A DNA stretch of 64,000 nucleotides from Paludisphaera mucosa (GTDB taxonomy: Bacteria; Planctomycetota; Planctomycetia; Isosphaerales; Isosphaeraceae), in NCBI RefSeq assembly GCF_029589435.1, contig NZ_JARRAG010000002.1:3162001-3226000 (forward strand). Reading direction: 5' to 3'. Numbering within the stretch: the stretch's first letter is position 1; each line of letters begins with the position of its first letter. The notes below the pieces were generated by a model. It made no database searches. It was given only the letters and a program-made list of their open reading frames with translations, and was not told the DNA's origin. Positions 31,429 to 44,687 of the stretch are shown here, piece by piece. Both the position numbers and the translations under genes were made by a program.

Positions 31429-33093
31429 TCAGACGCGGCCGAAGGCGACCAGGGTGACGTCGTCGAACTGGACGCTGCCGGCGGCGTGGGCGTGGAGGTC
31501 CGCGGCGACGGCCTCGCCGGCCTCGCGGGGCGAATCGTGCACGCGGGCGAGTAGCGCGCGGAACCGGGCGTCGGAGTAGCGCTCGTTGGCGCTGTTCATC
31601 GCGTCGGGGACGCCGTCCGTGTACAGCATCACGAATTCGCCGGGCTCCAGACGGGTCTCGCTGGCCTCGTAGACGGACTCGCCGTCGATCGCCAGGGGGA
31701 GGCCGGAGGTCTCGCGGCCGATCTCCTCGACCGTGCCGTTGCGACGCCGAACCAACGGAGCGGGGTGGCCGGCGTTGACGACGTGCAGGGTATGGGTCTC
31801 GACGTCGAGCATCACCAGCAGGAAGGTGATGTACATGTCGAGCACGCCGTTCTCGGTCAGGCGGCGGTTGAGCTTCGTGACGACCTCGGCGGGATCGCGG
31901 GCGTCCTGGAGGAACAGGCTGATCTCCGCGGACAGCCGCGCCGTCAAGAGCGCGGCCGGCAGGCCCTTGCCGACGACGTCGCCGACCGCGATCGCCCAGC
32001 GTCGCACGGGTTCCAGGCGGGCGGCCTCGGACCCGTACATGGGGATGAAGCCGTAGTAGTCGCCGCCGACGTGGCGTGCCGGCTCGTAGCAGTCCCAGAA
32101 TTCGTAGCCGGCGACGGACTTGGGCCGCTCCGGGAGCAGGGCCTGCATGACCTGGCGGGCGAACTGCAGCTCGCGTTCGAACTCGCGCTGCTGGAGCAGG
32201 TCGCGGTGCATGCGGGCGTTCTGGACGGCCACGCTGATCTGGCTGGCGACCGAGGCGAGGAGGTCGAGGTCTTCCTCGGTGAACCGGCCGCGGCCCTCGT
32301 CGGCGTAGATCTGGACCACGCCGACGGGCCGGCGCTTGGCGTCGAAGATGGGCACGCACATGAGCGAGCGGACGCGGCTCTCGGCGATGCTCCGGACGTC
32401 GCCCATCTCCTCGCGCGTGTTCTTGCTGAGGATCGCCTGGCCGCCCTTCATGACGCGGTCGAGGATCGTCTTGCTGACGACCACTCCTTCGCCCTGGGCG
32501 CCGGTTCGCGACTTCACCGCCTCGGGGGTCAGCTCCTTCGCCTGGTTCTCCAGCAGGACGAAGCCGCCCGAGGCCTGCGAGAAGATGTCGAAGAGCGAGT
32601 CGAGCACGCGGCCGAGCAGGGCGTCGAGGACGAGTTCGCCGCCGAATTCGCGGCTGATCTTCTGGAGCGCCCGCAGTTTCTCCTCGGGGCGGGCGATGGC
32701 GGCGACGCGGTCCTCGGCCGCCATCAGGTCCATGGCGGCGAAGATCGTCGACTGGTCGTCGTCGCCGGCCTGGACCTGAACCGAGCGGCTGAGGAACTTG
32801 AGGGTCACCTCGCCGACCTGGATCCGCGCCTCGTTCCAGAGCTGGGTCGGCCGGGTGACGCGGTGTCCGTCGACGTAGGTGCCGCGGGTGCTCTCCAGGT
32901 CGCGGATCAGGTACTCGTCGCGGCGGCGGGCGATCTCGGCGTGCCGTCGCGAGACCGTCTTGGGGTCCAGGACGAGGTCGCAGTCGAGGCTGCGGCCGAT
33001 CACGGTCAGGTCGGCGGTCAGCTTGACCAGCCGGCCGGTGGTCGGTCCGCTGAGCACTTGCAGCACCGGGGCCGCGATCGGTTCCTGTGGCAT
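31429..33093 (-). CDS. FHA-GAF-PP2C/SpoIIE-type protein phosphatase
   Basis: A 554-aa signalling protein. Residues about 10-95 form an FHA domain (VLQVLSGPTTGRLVKLTADL, SLDCDLVLDPKTVSRRHAEI). A GAF domain follows (about 140-300, with GQAILSKNTREEMGDVRSIA, SLMCVPIFDAKRRPVGVVQI) and then a SpoIIE/PP2C phosphatase domain (VGGDYYGFIP, VGDVVGKGLPAALLTARL, VMLYTDGVPDAMN). It is predicted to bind phosphothreonine targets, sense a ligand and dephosphorylate an anti-sigma-factor-like partner. The longer minus-strand open frame reaching 36060 is an artefact. A plausible stress-response regulator. Confidence 0.88.
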   Translation of the reverse strand: MPQEPIAAPVLQVLSGPTTGRLVKLTADLTVIGRSLDCDLVLDPKTVSRRHAEIARRRDEYLIRDLESTRGTYVDGHRVTRPTQLWNEARIQVGEVTLKFLSRSVQVQAGDDDQSTIFAAMDLMAAEDRVAAIARPEEKLRALQKISREFGGELVLDALLGRVLDSLFDIFSQASGGFVLLENQAKELTPEAVKSRTGAQGEGVVVSKTILDRVMKGGQAILSKNTREEMGDVRSIAESRVRSLMCVPIFDAKRRPVGVVQIYADEGRGRFTEEDLDLLASVASQISVAVQNARMHRDLLQQREFERELQFARQVMQALLPERPKSVAGYEFWDCYEPARHVGGDYYGFIPMYGSEAARLEPVRRWAIAVGDVVGKGLPAALLTARLSAEISLFLQDARDPAEVVTKLNRRLTENGVLDMYITFLLVMLDVETHTLHVVNAGHPAPLVRRRNGTVEEIGRETSGLPLAIDGESVYEASETRLEPGEFVMLYTDGVPDAMNSANERYSDARFRALLARVHDSPREAGEAVAADLHAHAAGSVQFDDVTLVAFGRV

Positions 33094-33144
33094 CGAGCGC
33101 CGTCTCCGAGGAGGATCACCGGCCCGCCCCGCGCGGACGGTCCG

Positions 33145-33180
33145 CCGCGATATAAAAATTACTAACGGGGCGGCCCCCGA
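33145..33180 (-). terminator. terminator after the RNA methyltransferase gene
   Basis: Minus-strand CGGGG-GCCG-CCCCG stem followed by TTAGTAATTTTTATA, between the stop at 33237 and the phosphatase start at 33093. Confidence 0.5.
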
Positions 33181-33236
33181 TAACTTACGCGTCACGCGCC
33201 GGCCCGGGTGATTTCGACGGGATGGTGCGCCCGGAT

Positions 33237-34037
33237 TCACGCTCGCTCGCGCCGGGTGAAATGATAGAGCAAGATGGCGGCGGCGGTCGATACGTTGAGC
33301 GAACTGGCCTTTCCCGGCATCGGGATCGTGATGGCCCGCGAGCAACGCCGAAGCCAATCGGCGTCGACGCCGCGATCCTCGTCCCCCAGCACGAGGCCCA
33401 GACGGCGCGGCGGGTCGACGAGGCCGAAGGGCTCGCCGTCGTCGGCCACGGCGGCGAGGAAGGCGACGCCGAGGCCCGACTCCAGCTCCGAGGCCAGGCC
33501 GAGCAGGTCGTCGGCGACGATGATCGGCACGCGAAGGGCCGAGCCCATCGAGACCCGCAGCACGCGCCGGGAGAGCGGGTCGGGACAGGACGGGCCGGCG
33601 AGGATGCCGGCGACGTCGAAGGCGTCGCAGAGCCGGGCGATCGAGCCCAGGTTCTCGGGATTGCTGACCTGCGGGCAGACCGCGAACGTCAACGGCCCCG
33701 TCGCCGCGCCCCAGAGCGCGCGCCAGTCGGGCGGCGGGAGCTTGATCCCGCAGGCCATGGCGCCGCGGTGGAACGAGTAGCCGACGAGGTCGTGGATCCG
33801 ATCGGAGGGCACGACGTAGACCGGCGCGCCCTCGGGGAGGGTCGTCCCCAGCTTCTCCACGTGACGGTCGGTCACGAGCACGGAGGCGACCGGGAAGCGG
33901 CTGGCGATCAGCCGCTCGACGAGCCGTTCGCCCTCGACGACGAAGTGGCCGAGGTGACGGGTCGCGTTCGTCGCCTTCAGCGAGCGATATTCGGCGATCC
34001 GAGGGTCGTCGAGATCGTGGATGAGGATCGGCGTCAT
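33237..34037 (-). CDS. TrmH/SpoU-family rRNA/tRNA methyltransferase
   Basis: A 266-aa SPOUT methyltransferase with the three motifs in order: motif 1 VSNPENLGSIARLCDAF, motif 2 LVLGDEDRGVDADWL and motif 3 IPMPGKASSLNVSTAAAILL. An N-terminal extension (IAEYRSLKATNATRHLGHFV, VVEGERLVERLIA) matches the RNA-binding L30e-like domain of the SpoU/TrmH type that 2'-O-methylates rRNA or tRNA. ATG 34037 (MTPILIHDLDDP) is preferred to an upstream Met. Substrate position not predictable. Confidence 0.88.
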   Translation of the reverse strand: MTPILIHDLDDPRIAEYRSLKATNATRHLGHFVVEGERLVERLIASRFPVASVLVTDRHVEKLGTTLPEGAPVYVVPSDRIHDLVGYSFHRGAMACGIKLPPPDWRALWGAATGPLTFAVCPQVSNPENLGSIARLCDAFDVAGILAGPSCPDPLSRRVLRVSMGSALRVPIIVADDLLGLASELESGLGVAFLAAVADDGEPFGLVDPPRRLGLVLGDEDRGVDADWLRRCSRAITIPMPGKASSLNVSTAAAILLYHFTRRERA

Positions 34038-34151
34038 GACGAGGCGATTGTAACGCAAGCCGAAGCCGAGTGGAGGAGCGAAGCCGCGCGACGGGTTTTC
34101 CGCCCGGTCGAGTGCGGGACGCCTCCCAGGGGAGATCGCCGTGGGGCCCTG

Positions 34152-35945
34152 TCAGTAAGCGTCCTGCGAGATCGTCTCCCCTCCCGCGATCGTCCCGAGC
34201 GCCTGCCAGACCGCCCCTGCGACGGCGGCCTTGACGAACCGGACGGAACCGTCCCCGACCAGCAAGTTCACGCCCGCGGGGTGGCGACTCGAGGCCGTCG
34301 TGACGATCGGGCTTTCGTAGTCGCTCGATCCGCCCAGGACGCACGAGACCCCTCCCGGGGGCAAGAGGCTCGTATAGCGCGTGTAAAGAATGTTGCCGTC
34401 GCCCCAGCGGCCCCCGGGGCGCTGGAGCGGCACGTCGAGTACGGGCGACGTCGCCGGGTCGGCCGAGGTGCAGGACGCGAGCGAGTCGGCCGTGAGCAGG
34501 TAGTCGGCCTTCGGGTCGACGAGCCCCGCCCTGTGGATGCAGCGCTCGCTGAACATCGCCGTGTTCGTGAGTCCGTCGCGCACGGCCGAGGGGCGAAGCG
34601 CGCTTTGATACCAAAACGCGCCGTCGTTGCGGCCGGTCCCGTCGGGCGAGTCGCTCGGGAGGTTCGTCGGCTGAGTCCCGGCGCAGGCCCGGTAGCTGTT
34701 CGGGCCGAGGACGTAGGCGTCGGCGGGCCCCGAGGCGGAGTCCGAGGGGCAGAGGAACGTGGATACGATCACCTGGAGCGCCGACTGGTTCATCCGGCTC
34801 AGGGGGATCGGATCTTCGACCCAGGGAACCCCCGAAAAATTCAGGGATGCGAACAAGCTCGGCTGCTCGACGAACGGGAGAAGTTGCGAATGGGCCGACC
34901 ACCTCCCCTTGGAGCCGGGAGGGGCGCCGCCGCCGAGCCCGAACGGGTAGACCGTATGAGTCGACTGATAGGCGGCGAGGGCCGTGCCGACCTGCTTGAG
35001 GTTGTTGGCGCATTGCATCCGCCGCGCAGCCTCGCGCGCAGCCTGCACCGCCGGGAGCAGCAACGCGACCAGGAGCCCGATGACCGCGATCACGACGAGC
35101 AACTCGATCAAGGTGAAGGCCCGTCTCGGCGCGAGCCGGGGCTCCTCCTCGCGACGCGAGCGCCAGCGCCTCAGGCCGAGGCAGCCGACGATCGTCGCCA
35201 GGACCAGCCCCAGACCCGCCGCGATCCAGGCCGTCCAGTCGGCCGGGGGCCGGCGGAGGCGGACGATGCGATCGGCCTTGAGGACGAGGCGGGGATAGAC
35301 GATTTCCAGGGCGTCCGTCGTGTTCAACGGCTTCGGCACCAGGGCCACCTCCTCGGCCGGAGCGGCGCCGACCTCGAATCTCCCCAACTCCACGAGATCG
35401 CCCGTCGGAGGGCCGTGCAGGAGGATCAACGTCGAGCCGACCCTCCTCGCCGCCAGCCTCCCGGCCGGCCTGGTCCCCGGGACCTGTCCATATCCGTTCT
35501 TGCCGTCGGGAGGCCGGATGAAGTAGCCGACCTCCTCGCCGCCGGGCCTCACGGCGTCGAAGATCGACACCCAGGTCTCGCCGACGCGCAACCCCAGCTC
35601 GACGCCGTTGCTCACCGCATAGTCGGGCGTCCCCGGCTTCGCCCGCGGCTTCGGCCGGATGCGCGCGTCGTACGAAGCGACGACCTCGAAGTCCCCCTCG
35701 AGGTTCGCCTCGGCCACGAACCACATCGGCGTCCGCTTCTCCGAACCGCGGGGGATGACCGCGTGAAGGCCGTCTGCGGCGACCTTCCAGCGTCCGCCCG
35801 ACTGCCCGGTCTTGGCGGAGAAAAGCCAGCGGTCGTACCCGCCGTCCGTGAAGATCACGTCGATCTCGTCCGCGGCGGCCTGCGCATCCCCGCAGAACGA
35901 CGCGATCCCGAAAACGATGACCATCGCACCGATCTTGAGCGCCAT
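34152..35945 (-). CDS. secreted LamG-like + internal prepilin/DUF1559 fusion protein
   Basis: A 597-aa planctomycete-style protein. Signal peptide at 1-25 (MALKIGAMVIVFGIASFCGD), a 250-residue beta-rich domain (DGGYDRWLFSAKTGQSGGRW, YDARIRPKPRAKPG), then a TM helix, then [20 protein letters not shown], a prepilin-type methylation motif located inside the protein near residue 300 rather than at the N-terminus. The rest is a DUF1559 domain (NNLKQVGTALAAYQ, LVGDGSVRFVKAAVAGAVWQ). ATG 35945 fits an RBS spacing of seven. Odd architecture; normally the prepilin motif is N-terminal. Confidence 0.75.
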   Translation of the reverse strand: MALKIGAMVIVFGIASFCGDAQAAADEIDVIFTDGGYDRWLFSAKTGQSGGRWKVAADGLHAVIPRGSEKRTPMWFVAEANLEGDFEVVASYDARIRPKPRAKPGTPDYAVSNGVELGLRVGETWVSIFDAVRPGGEEVGYFIRPPDGKNGYGQVPGTRPAGRLAARRVGSTLILLHGPPTGDLVELGRFEVGAAPAEEVALVPKPLNTTDALEIVYPRLVLKADRIVRLRRPPADWTAWIAAGLGLVLATIVGCLGLRRWRSRREEEPRLAPRRAFTLIELLVVIAVIGLLVALLLPAVQAAREAARRMQCANNLKQVGTALAAYQSTHTVYPFGLGGGAPPGSKGRWSAHSQLLPFVEQPSLFASLNFSGVPWVEDPIPLSRMNQSALQVIVSTFLCPSDSASGPADAYVLGPNSYRACAGTQPTNLPSDSPDGTGRNDGAFWYQSALRPSAVRDGLTNTAMFSERCIHRAGLVDPKADYLLTADSLASCTSADPATSPVLDVPLQRPGGRWGDGNILYTRYTSLLPPGGVSCVLGGSSDYESPIVTTASSRHPAGVNLLVGDGSVRFVKAAVAGAVWQALGTIAGGETISQDAY

Positions 35946-36138
35946 GAGCATGCCTCCGGGCGGGCCGGACTCCCGAGGCTCTGACAAAAGTCTCAGGCAT
36001 GCTCTTATTGCATGGTCCGAGCCGGTCGAAGTCAAGGACTCGGTCGCGAGATTCGAACAAAGCCTCGCACAGCGTACGGACCCGACGGCCGCGTCCTCCC
36101 GGCGCGACGGAGAAGGGCCGTCCTGGTCCGCACCCGCG

Positions 36139-37142
36139 TCACTCGGCCTCGGTGCTGTACGAGACGATCGTCTTGACGTAGTTGGCCCGCTCGAAGGCCT
36201 CGGGGTCGGGGATGTTGCGCTGGCTCATCGAGCCCTTCATCTGCTCGATCGACTCGTATTCGTTCTCGTCCAGCCAGCTCCGGAGGCCGAGCAGGATGTC
36301 GCCGACGAGCGTCGGGCCGGACTGGAGCAAGGCCGACGTGGTCATCGCGACGTCGGCGCCCGCGAGGACCAGCTTCAGGACGTCCTCCGCCGTGTGGACG
36401 CCCGAAGTGGCGGCCAGCGATTTGTCGAAGTACGACCGGAGGATCGCGATCCAGCGCAGCGGGAGCCGGAGTTCGTCGCTGCTGCTGAGGACCAGCCGGG
36501 GCTGGACGGACAGCGTCGCGAGGTCGATGTCGGGCTGGATGAACCGATTGAACAGGACCAGGCCGTCGGCCCCCTCGTCGAACAGACGCTTGGCCATGTT
36601 CGGCAGCGAGCTGAAGAACGGGCCGATCTTCACGGCCAGGGGGATCTTCACGGACTTGCGGACCGCCGCCACCAGGTTCAGGTAACGCCCCTCGACGTCG
36701 GCCGAGCTGAGGTCGGGGTGGGTCGGCAGGTAATAGATGTTGAGTTCGAGGGCGTCGGCCCCGGCGTCCTGCATCAGCTCGGCGTAGTGGATCCAGCCGC
36801 CGGCCGAGGTGCCGTTGAGGCTGGCGATCACGGGGATCGTCAGCGCGTGCTTGGCCTGTTTCAGGTGGTGCAGGTAGTTGTCGGGCCCGGTGTGGTAGTC
36901 CTCCATCTCGGGCAGGTAGGTCTGTGCCTCCGCGAACGACTCGGTGCCGTACTCGTAGAGCTTGTTGATCTCGTCCTCCTCGCGGACGATCTGCTCCTCG
37001 AACAGCGACGGCAGCACGACCGCCGCCACGCCGTTCTCCTCCAGCTTGATCAGGCCGTCCAGCTTGCCCGTGAGCGGCCCCGCCGAGGCGACGACGGGAT
37101 TCTTCAGCTCGAAGCCGAGATACTTGGTCTTCAGGCGGGCGC

Positions 37143-37146
<4 letters not shown>
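36139..37146 (-). CDS. dihydroorotate-dehydrogenase-like protein (coupled to nifJ)
   Basis: A 335-aa TIM-barrel flavoprotein of the DHOD-like family: MSARLKTKYLGFELKNPVVA, SAGPLTGKLDGLIKLEENGV, PVIASLNGTSAGGW, ALELNIYYLPTHPDLSSADV and AVKIGPFFSSL. True pyrimidine DHODs have a different catalytic set, so this is likely the PFOR-associated DHOD-like family. Its start overlaps the stop of the pyruvate:ferredoxin oxidoreductase gene (ATGA), so the two are translationally coupled and probably cooperate in redox metabolism. Confidence 0.85.
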
Positions 37147-40721
<3,575 letters not shown>

Positions 40722-40871
40722 GACGGGCCTCCTTCGACACGACGTCGTGCGCCGGGCCCGGCTCGTCGCCGCCCTGTTTCGGGCCGACGCGACGCGGGGC
40801 TCGGATCTTCGATGAGGTGCCGGGCGATTGGCCGCGAGGGCTTCCCCCGCGGCTCCGCGCGATCCGCGCGT

Positions 40872-40915
40872 AAAAAAAGCCCCCGGCGCGCGTCGGACGA
40901 CGTGCGAATGGGGGC
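40872..40915 (-). terminator. intrinsic-terminator-like hairpin in the nifJ leader
   Basis: Minus-strand GCCCCC (40915 down) ... GGGGGC with an inner CGTCG-TC-CGACG stem, followed by seven T residues (40878-40872). It lies about 150 nt before nifJ with a TTGACT / TACACC promoter-like pair further upstream, so it could act as an attenuator or end a short leader RNA. Confidence 0.55.
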
Positions 40916-40972
40916 GTTCATAGCCTGGCGTTCTCCCCGACCCGCCATGAGCCGGGGTGACAATTCCGGTGT

Positions 40973-41193
40973 AACGCGCCCGGCGCTCCGAGTCAATCGA
41001 GCCCGAGACTCGCCGCGCGCGGATAAGCCGGGAAATCGGCGTGCGCCGGTCCCGCGGGGCCCGGTAGCCGGTTGTACGGCCCCGGCCCGACGTTTATCGT
41101 GGGTTCTCCTCGCGTGCAGACGAAGCCCCCCGTTCCAAGGACGGAACCCCCACCGCCGAAACAGGATCGGCGATCTCCCGGAGAGCCTCCCGC
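40973..41193. other. divergent promoter region between nifJ and the spermidine-synthase-like gene
   Basis: Non-coding stretch with a minus-strand TTGACT - 17 bp - TACACC promoter-like pair at about 40970-40998 and GC-rich hairpins (e.g. around 41050). A plus-strand promoter for 41194 is not obvious. I see no gene. Confidence 0.4.
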
Positions 41194-44046
41194 ATGGTCG
41201 GCCTGGCAGCCCGCTGGTCCCCTTACGCCCTGGCGTTCTTCAGCAGCCTCTGCATCATGGTCCTGGAGCTGGTCTCGAGCCGGCTGGTGGCCCGCCACGT
41301 GGGATCGTCGCTGACGGTCTGGAACAGCGTGATCGGGATCATCCTGGCCGGCATCTGCCTGGGGAACGTCCTGGGCGGACGCCTGGCCGACCGGATCGAG
41401 CCCCGCCGGGCCGTCGGGCCGCTCTTCGCGCTGGGCTCGTTCCTGACCTTCGGGGCCCTGGCCGTCAACGCGATGATCCCCGCGATCGTCCCCTCGGCCC
41501 AGGCGATCAACTGGGAGCTGAGGACGATCCTGGTCGTCACGCTCGACTTCCTGCTCCCGGCCACCGTGCTGGGGATGGTGGGGCCGGTCGTCGCCAAGAT
41601 GGCCGTCGAACTTTCGAACAAGGCCGGCAGCGCCATCGGCGACGTCTACTTCTGGGGCGCGGTCGGGTCGATCGTCGGCACCTTCCTGGCGGGGTTCGTC
41701 CTCATCTACCTGGCCCCGACATCGGTGATCGTCCTGGTGGTGGCCGCGGCCCTGGCCGTCCTGTCCGCCGTCCTCGACGCGACCCCGCTGAACCGCGGCC
41801 TGGCGGCGACGACCGCCGCCCTGTTCGCCGCGGCCTCCATCGGCCCGCTCGTCCGCACGCTGGGGATCGGCGGCGTCGACCTGGGGGGCTATCAGCTCAA
41901 CTACCTGGCGATCCTGGGCGGCGTCTCGGCGCTCGCGATGGCGCTGGCCGCCGCGGCGGCCCTCCAATCGCGGGCGCGGGCGGCGGACGTCGAGTCCCTC
42001 AGGGCCGGCGACCTGGGGCCGGAGGAGGCCGCGCCGCAGGCGAGCCTGCGCGACCTGGCCATGCTGGCCTTCCTGGCGAGCCTGGCGTTCATGGCGATGG
42101 AGATGGTGGCCGGCCGGTTGGTGACGCGGCACCTGGGATCGAGCGTCTACGGCTGGACCAGCATCATCGGCGTCTTGCTGGCGGGCCTGAGCCTGGGGAA
42201 CTGGTTCGGCGGCCGGCTGGCGAACAGCATCACCAACGAGAAGCAGGTGAGCTGGCTGTTCCTGATCGCGTCGGTCGCCCTGCTCTGGATCCTGTTCCTC
42301 GACAACATGCCCGAGTGGTTCCGCGAGGCGACGGGCCAGGGGATCTCGCCGAGCGTGCTCAGCCGCGCCATCGTCTGGAGCGAGATCTCGATCGGGGGGG
42401 TGCCCTGGCAGTTGTCGTGGCCGTATCGGGTGCTGCTCGTGGTCACGATGGTCTTCTTCCTGCCCGCGGTGACGATGGGCACGGTCAGCCCGGTGGTGGC
42501 CAAGCTGGCCGTCGACCGCCTGCGGCGGCACAAGCGGACCGGCACGGCCATCGGCCAGGTCTACGCCTGGGGCATGGTCGGCAGCATCCTGGGGACCTTC
42601 CTCACCGGCTTCGTGCTCATCGACCACCTCGGCACCAAGGGCGTGCTCCTGCTGCTCGCGGCCGTCCTGGCCCTGGCGGCGACGATCCTGGGCTCGGTCC
42701 TGCACGCGATCTGGGCGGGCATCCCGCTGGGCCTCTGCGTCATCGGCTTCCTGCCGATGCACTGGACGCAGGAGATCGGCGAGGCCTGGAGCATCCGCGA
42801 GCCCAAGGGCGACCCCAAGACCACCAAGGACGCCCTCGCCTACGCCGACGAGAGCAACTACTACTTCATCAAGGTCAACAACGAGCCCGAGGGCGAGGAC
42901 CTGCAACTACGGACCCTGGTGCTCGACAACCTGATCCACGGCTACTTCATCCTGGGGCACCCCGAGCGGCTCGACTACGACTACGAGCACATCTACGCCA
43001 TGGTCGCCTACCGCTCCGCCAAGGCGGCCGGCAAGATCACCCTGGCCGGCCCCGGTGCGACCCCGGCACCGACTCCCAAGCCGACGGCCGACGGCGCGAC
43101 CATCCCCGACCAGGTCTTCGCCGGCGCCCAGCCGGGGAGCACCAAGCCCGACGAGTTGAAGACCGCCCCGAGGACCTCCTCGATCGCCCCCGACGACGAG
43201 GAGATCCTCGAGTCGCCCTCGCGGTCGTGGATGCCCAAGGTCGAGAAGGCCACCCTCAAGACGCTCTTCCTGGGCGGCGGCGCCTACACCTTCCAGCGCC
43301 ACGTCCAGCACGTCTACCCGGGGACCGAGGTTGACGTCGCCGAGATCGACCCCGCCGTCACCCGGGCCAACCACGCGGCGACCGGGCTGCCGGTCGACAC
43401 CACGATCAAGACGATCTGGGGCGACGCCCGCCAGTTCGTCGAGCGGAACCAGGACGCCAAGCAGTACGACGTCATCTTCGGCGACGCCTTCAACGACTTC
43501 TCGGTCCCCTGGCACCTGACCACGCGCGAGTTCAACGAGAAGATCGCCAAGATGATGGCGCCGACCGGCGTGTACATGATCAACATCATCGACGCCTACG
43601 AGTCGGACGCCCAGGCGCTGCTCAAGGCGGACAAGGTCATCGAGACCAAGCAGATCAAGGACCCGTCGCTCCAGGAGCTGGTCCGCCGGTCGCACCTGCG
43701 GTCGGCCCACCGCTACGGCGGGTTCCTGGGTGCGTGGACCGCCACGGCGAAGCTCACCTTCCCGCACGTCTACATCTTCGGAACCAGCAGCGAGACCGGC
43801 GAAGGCCAGCGCGAGACGTTCGTCGTCGTCGCCGCCAAGCAGCCGATCGACCTGTCCGACCTGGGCCTCCGCGACGACGACCCCCGATTCTTCCAGAAGC
43901 GCCGAAAGACGATCGCCACCCCGTACGGGCCCGAGGATGAGAAGGCCGTGCTCGAACACCGCTCGCGGGGGATCATCCTGACCGACGACTACGCGCCCGT
44001 CGAGCAGCTCCTCGCGCCGGTCGCCGAGACCCGCGGCAAGGATTGA
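41194..44046 (+). CDS. fused MFS-like membrane / spermidine-synthase-like protein
   Basis: A 950-aa protein. The N-terminal part holds two copies of a five-helix membrane module: the first has MVLELVSSRLVARHVGSSLT and VIGIILAGICLGNVLGGRLA, the second MAMEMVAGRLVTRHLGSSVY and IGVLLAGLSLGNWFGGRLAN. The C-terminal third is a spermidine-synthase-like methyltransferase fold (LFLGGGAYTFQRH, VDVAEIDPAVTRA, YDVIFGDAFNDF). Such proteins are annotated as fused MFS/spermidine synthase; the acceptor and substrate are unknown, and polyamine synthesis is not proven. A small 8-bp gap separates it from the TlpA-like gene. Confidence 0.8.
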   Translation: MVGLAARWSPYALAFFSSLCIMVLELVSSRLVARHVGSSLTVWNSVIGIILAGICLGNVLGGRLADRIEPRRAVGPLFALGSFLTFGALAVNAMIPAIVPSAQAINWELRTILVVTLDFLLPATVLGMVGPVVAKMAVELSNKAGSAIGDVYFWGAVGSIVGTFLAGFVLIYLAPTSVIVLVVAAALAVLSAVLDATPLNRGLAATTAALFAAASIGPLVRTLGIGGVDLGGYQLNYLAILGGVSALAMALAAAAALQSRARAADVESLRAGDLGPEEAAPQASLRDLAMLAFLASLAFMAMEMVAGRLVTRHLGSSVYGWTSIIGVLLAGLSLGNWFGGRLANSITNEKQVSWLFLIASVALLWILFLDNMPEWFREATGQGISPSVLSRAIVWSEISIGGVPWQLSWPYRVLLVVTMVFFLPAVTMGTVSPVVAKLAVDRLRRHKRTGTAIGQVYAWGMVGSILGTFLTGFVLIDHLGTKGVLLLLAAVLALAATILGSVLHAIWAGIPLGLCVIGFLPMHWTQEIGEAWSIREPKGDPKTTKDALAYADESNYYFIKVNNEPEGEDLQLRTLVLDNLIHGYFILGHPERLDYDYEHIYAMVAYRSAKAAGKITLAGPGATPAPTPKPTADGATIPDQVFAGAQPGSTKPDELKTAPRTSSIAPDDEEILESPSRSWMPKVEKATLKTLFLGGGAYTFQRHVQHVYPGTEVDVAEIDPAVTRANHAATGLPVDTTIKTIWGDARQFVERNQDAKQYDVIFGDAFNDFSVPWHLTTREFNEKIAKMMAPTGVYMINIIDAYESDAQALLKADKVIETKQIKDPSLQELVRRSHLRSAHRYGGFLGAWTATAKLTFPHVYIFGTSSETGEGQRETFVVVAAKQPIDLSDLGLRDDDPRFFQKRRKTIATPYGPEDEKAVLEHRSRGIILTDDYAPVEQLLAPVAETRGKD

Positions 44047-44060
44047 TCCCGGGAGGATCC

Positions 44061-44672
44061 ATGGCCGACGAAACAGCCCCCCCGCCCCCCGCGCGTCGCG
44101 ACGTCCCCTGGATGTTGCTCGCGGGGGTCTTCGCCTCGCTCTGGGTCGCCTACCTCCTCGTCGCCGGGCCCAGGCGGGTCGACGACCTCGACGCGCCGGG
44201 GCCGGGGACCGCCGTGGACTACGAGTGGAGCCTGCAGAACCTCGACGGCGCGACCGTCTCGTTCGCCGACTTCCGCGGCAAGGCCCTGTTCGTCAACGTC
44301 TGGGCGACGTGGTGCGGCCCCTGCATCGCCGAGATGCCCTCGATCGCCCGTCTGGCCGCCCATCCCGACCTGCAGGACGGCAAGGTCGCGTTCGTCTGCA
44401 TCGCCACCGACGACGAGGTTCAAGACGTGAAGCGGTTCGTCGCCGGCAAGGGCTGGCCGATGACGATCCTCCACGCCCGGGCCCTGCCCCCCGTCTTCCT
44501 TACCGACGGCATCCCCGCCACCTTCTTCGTCTCGCCCGACGGCCGCCTCGCCTATTCGCGCGTGGGCAGCTCGGAATGGGACGCCCCCGAGGTCGTCAAG
44601 AAGCTTCGCGACATGGCGGCGACCCGGGTGAAGGCTGACGTCGCGGCGCCTCCGCGTCCTCCGGCGGCCTGA
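44061..44672 (+). CDS. TlpA/ResA-like membrane-anchored thioredoxin
   Basis: A 203-aa protein starting MADETAPPPPARRDVPWMLL after GGGAGGATCC. A TM helix (VPWMLLAGVFASLWVAYLLV) anchors a periplasmic thioredoxin-fold domain with the redox motif WATWCGPC and cis-Pro region GIPATFFVSPDGRL. Such proteins transfer reducing power to apocytochromes or other exported thiols. It follows the spermidine-synthase-like gene by 14 bp and may be co-transcribed. Confidence 0.85.
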   Translation: MADETAPPPPARRDVPWMLLAGVFASLWVAYLLVAGPRRVDDLDAPGPGTAVDYEWSLQNLDGATVSFADFRGKALFVNVWATWCGPCIAEMPSIARLAAHPDLQDGKVAFVCIATDDEVQDVKRFVAGKGWPMTILHARALPPVFLTDGIPATFFVSPDGRLAYSRVGSSEWDAPEVVKKLRDMAATRVKADVAAPPRPPAA

Positions 44673-44687
44673 CCGTCGCCGCTCGCG

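Noticed and set aside
33222-35984. 920-codon plus-strand frame
   Set aside because: Antisense to the TrmH-like and DUF1559-fusion genes, Arg/Gly-rich low-complexity translation, no RBS.
31429-36060. 1543-codon minus-strand frame
   Set aside because: Only the part from 33093 downward is a real gene; the extension passes through the TrmH-like and DUF1559-fusion genes in a wrong frame.
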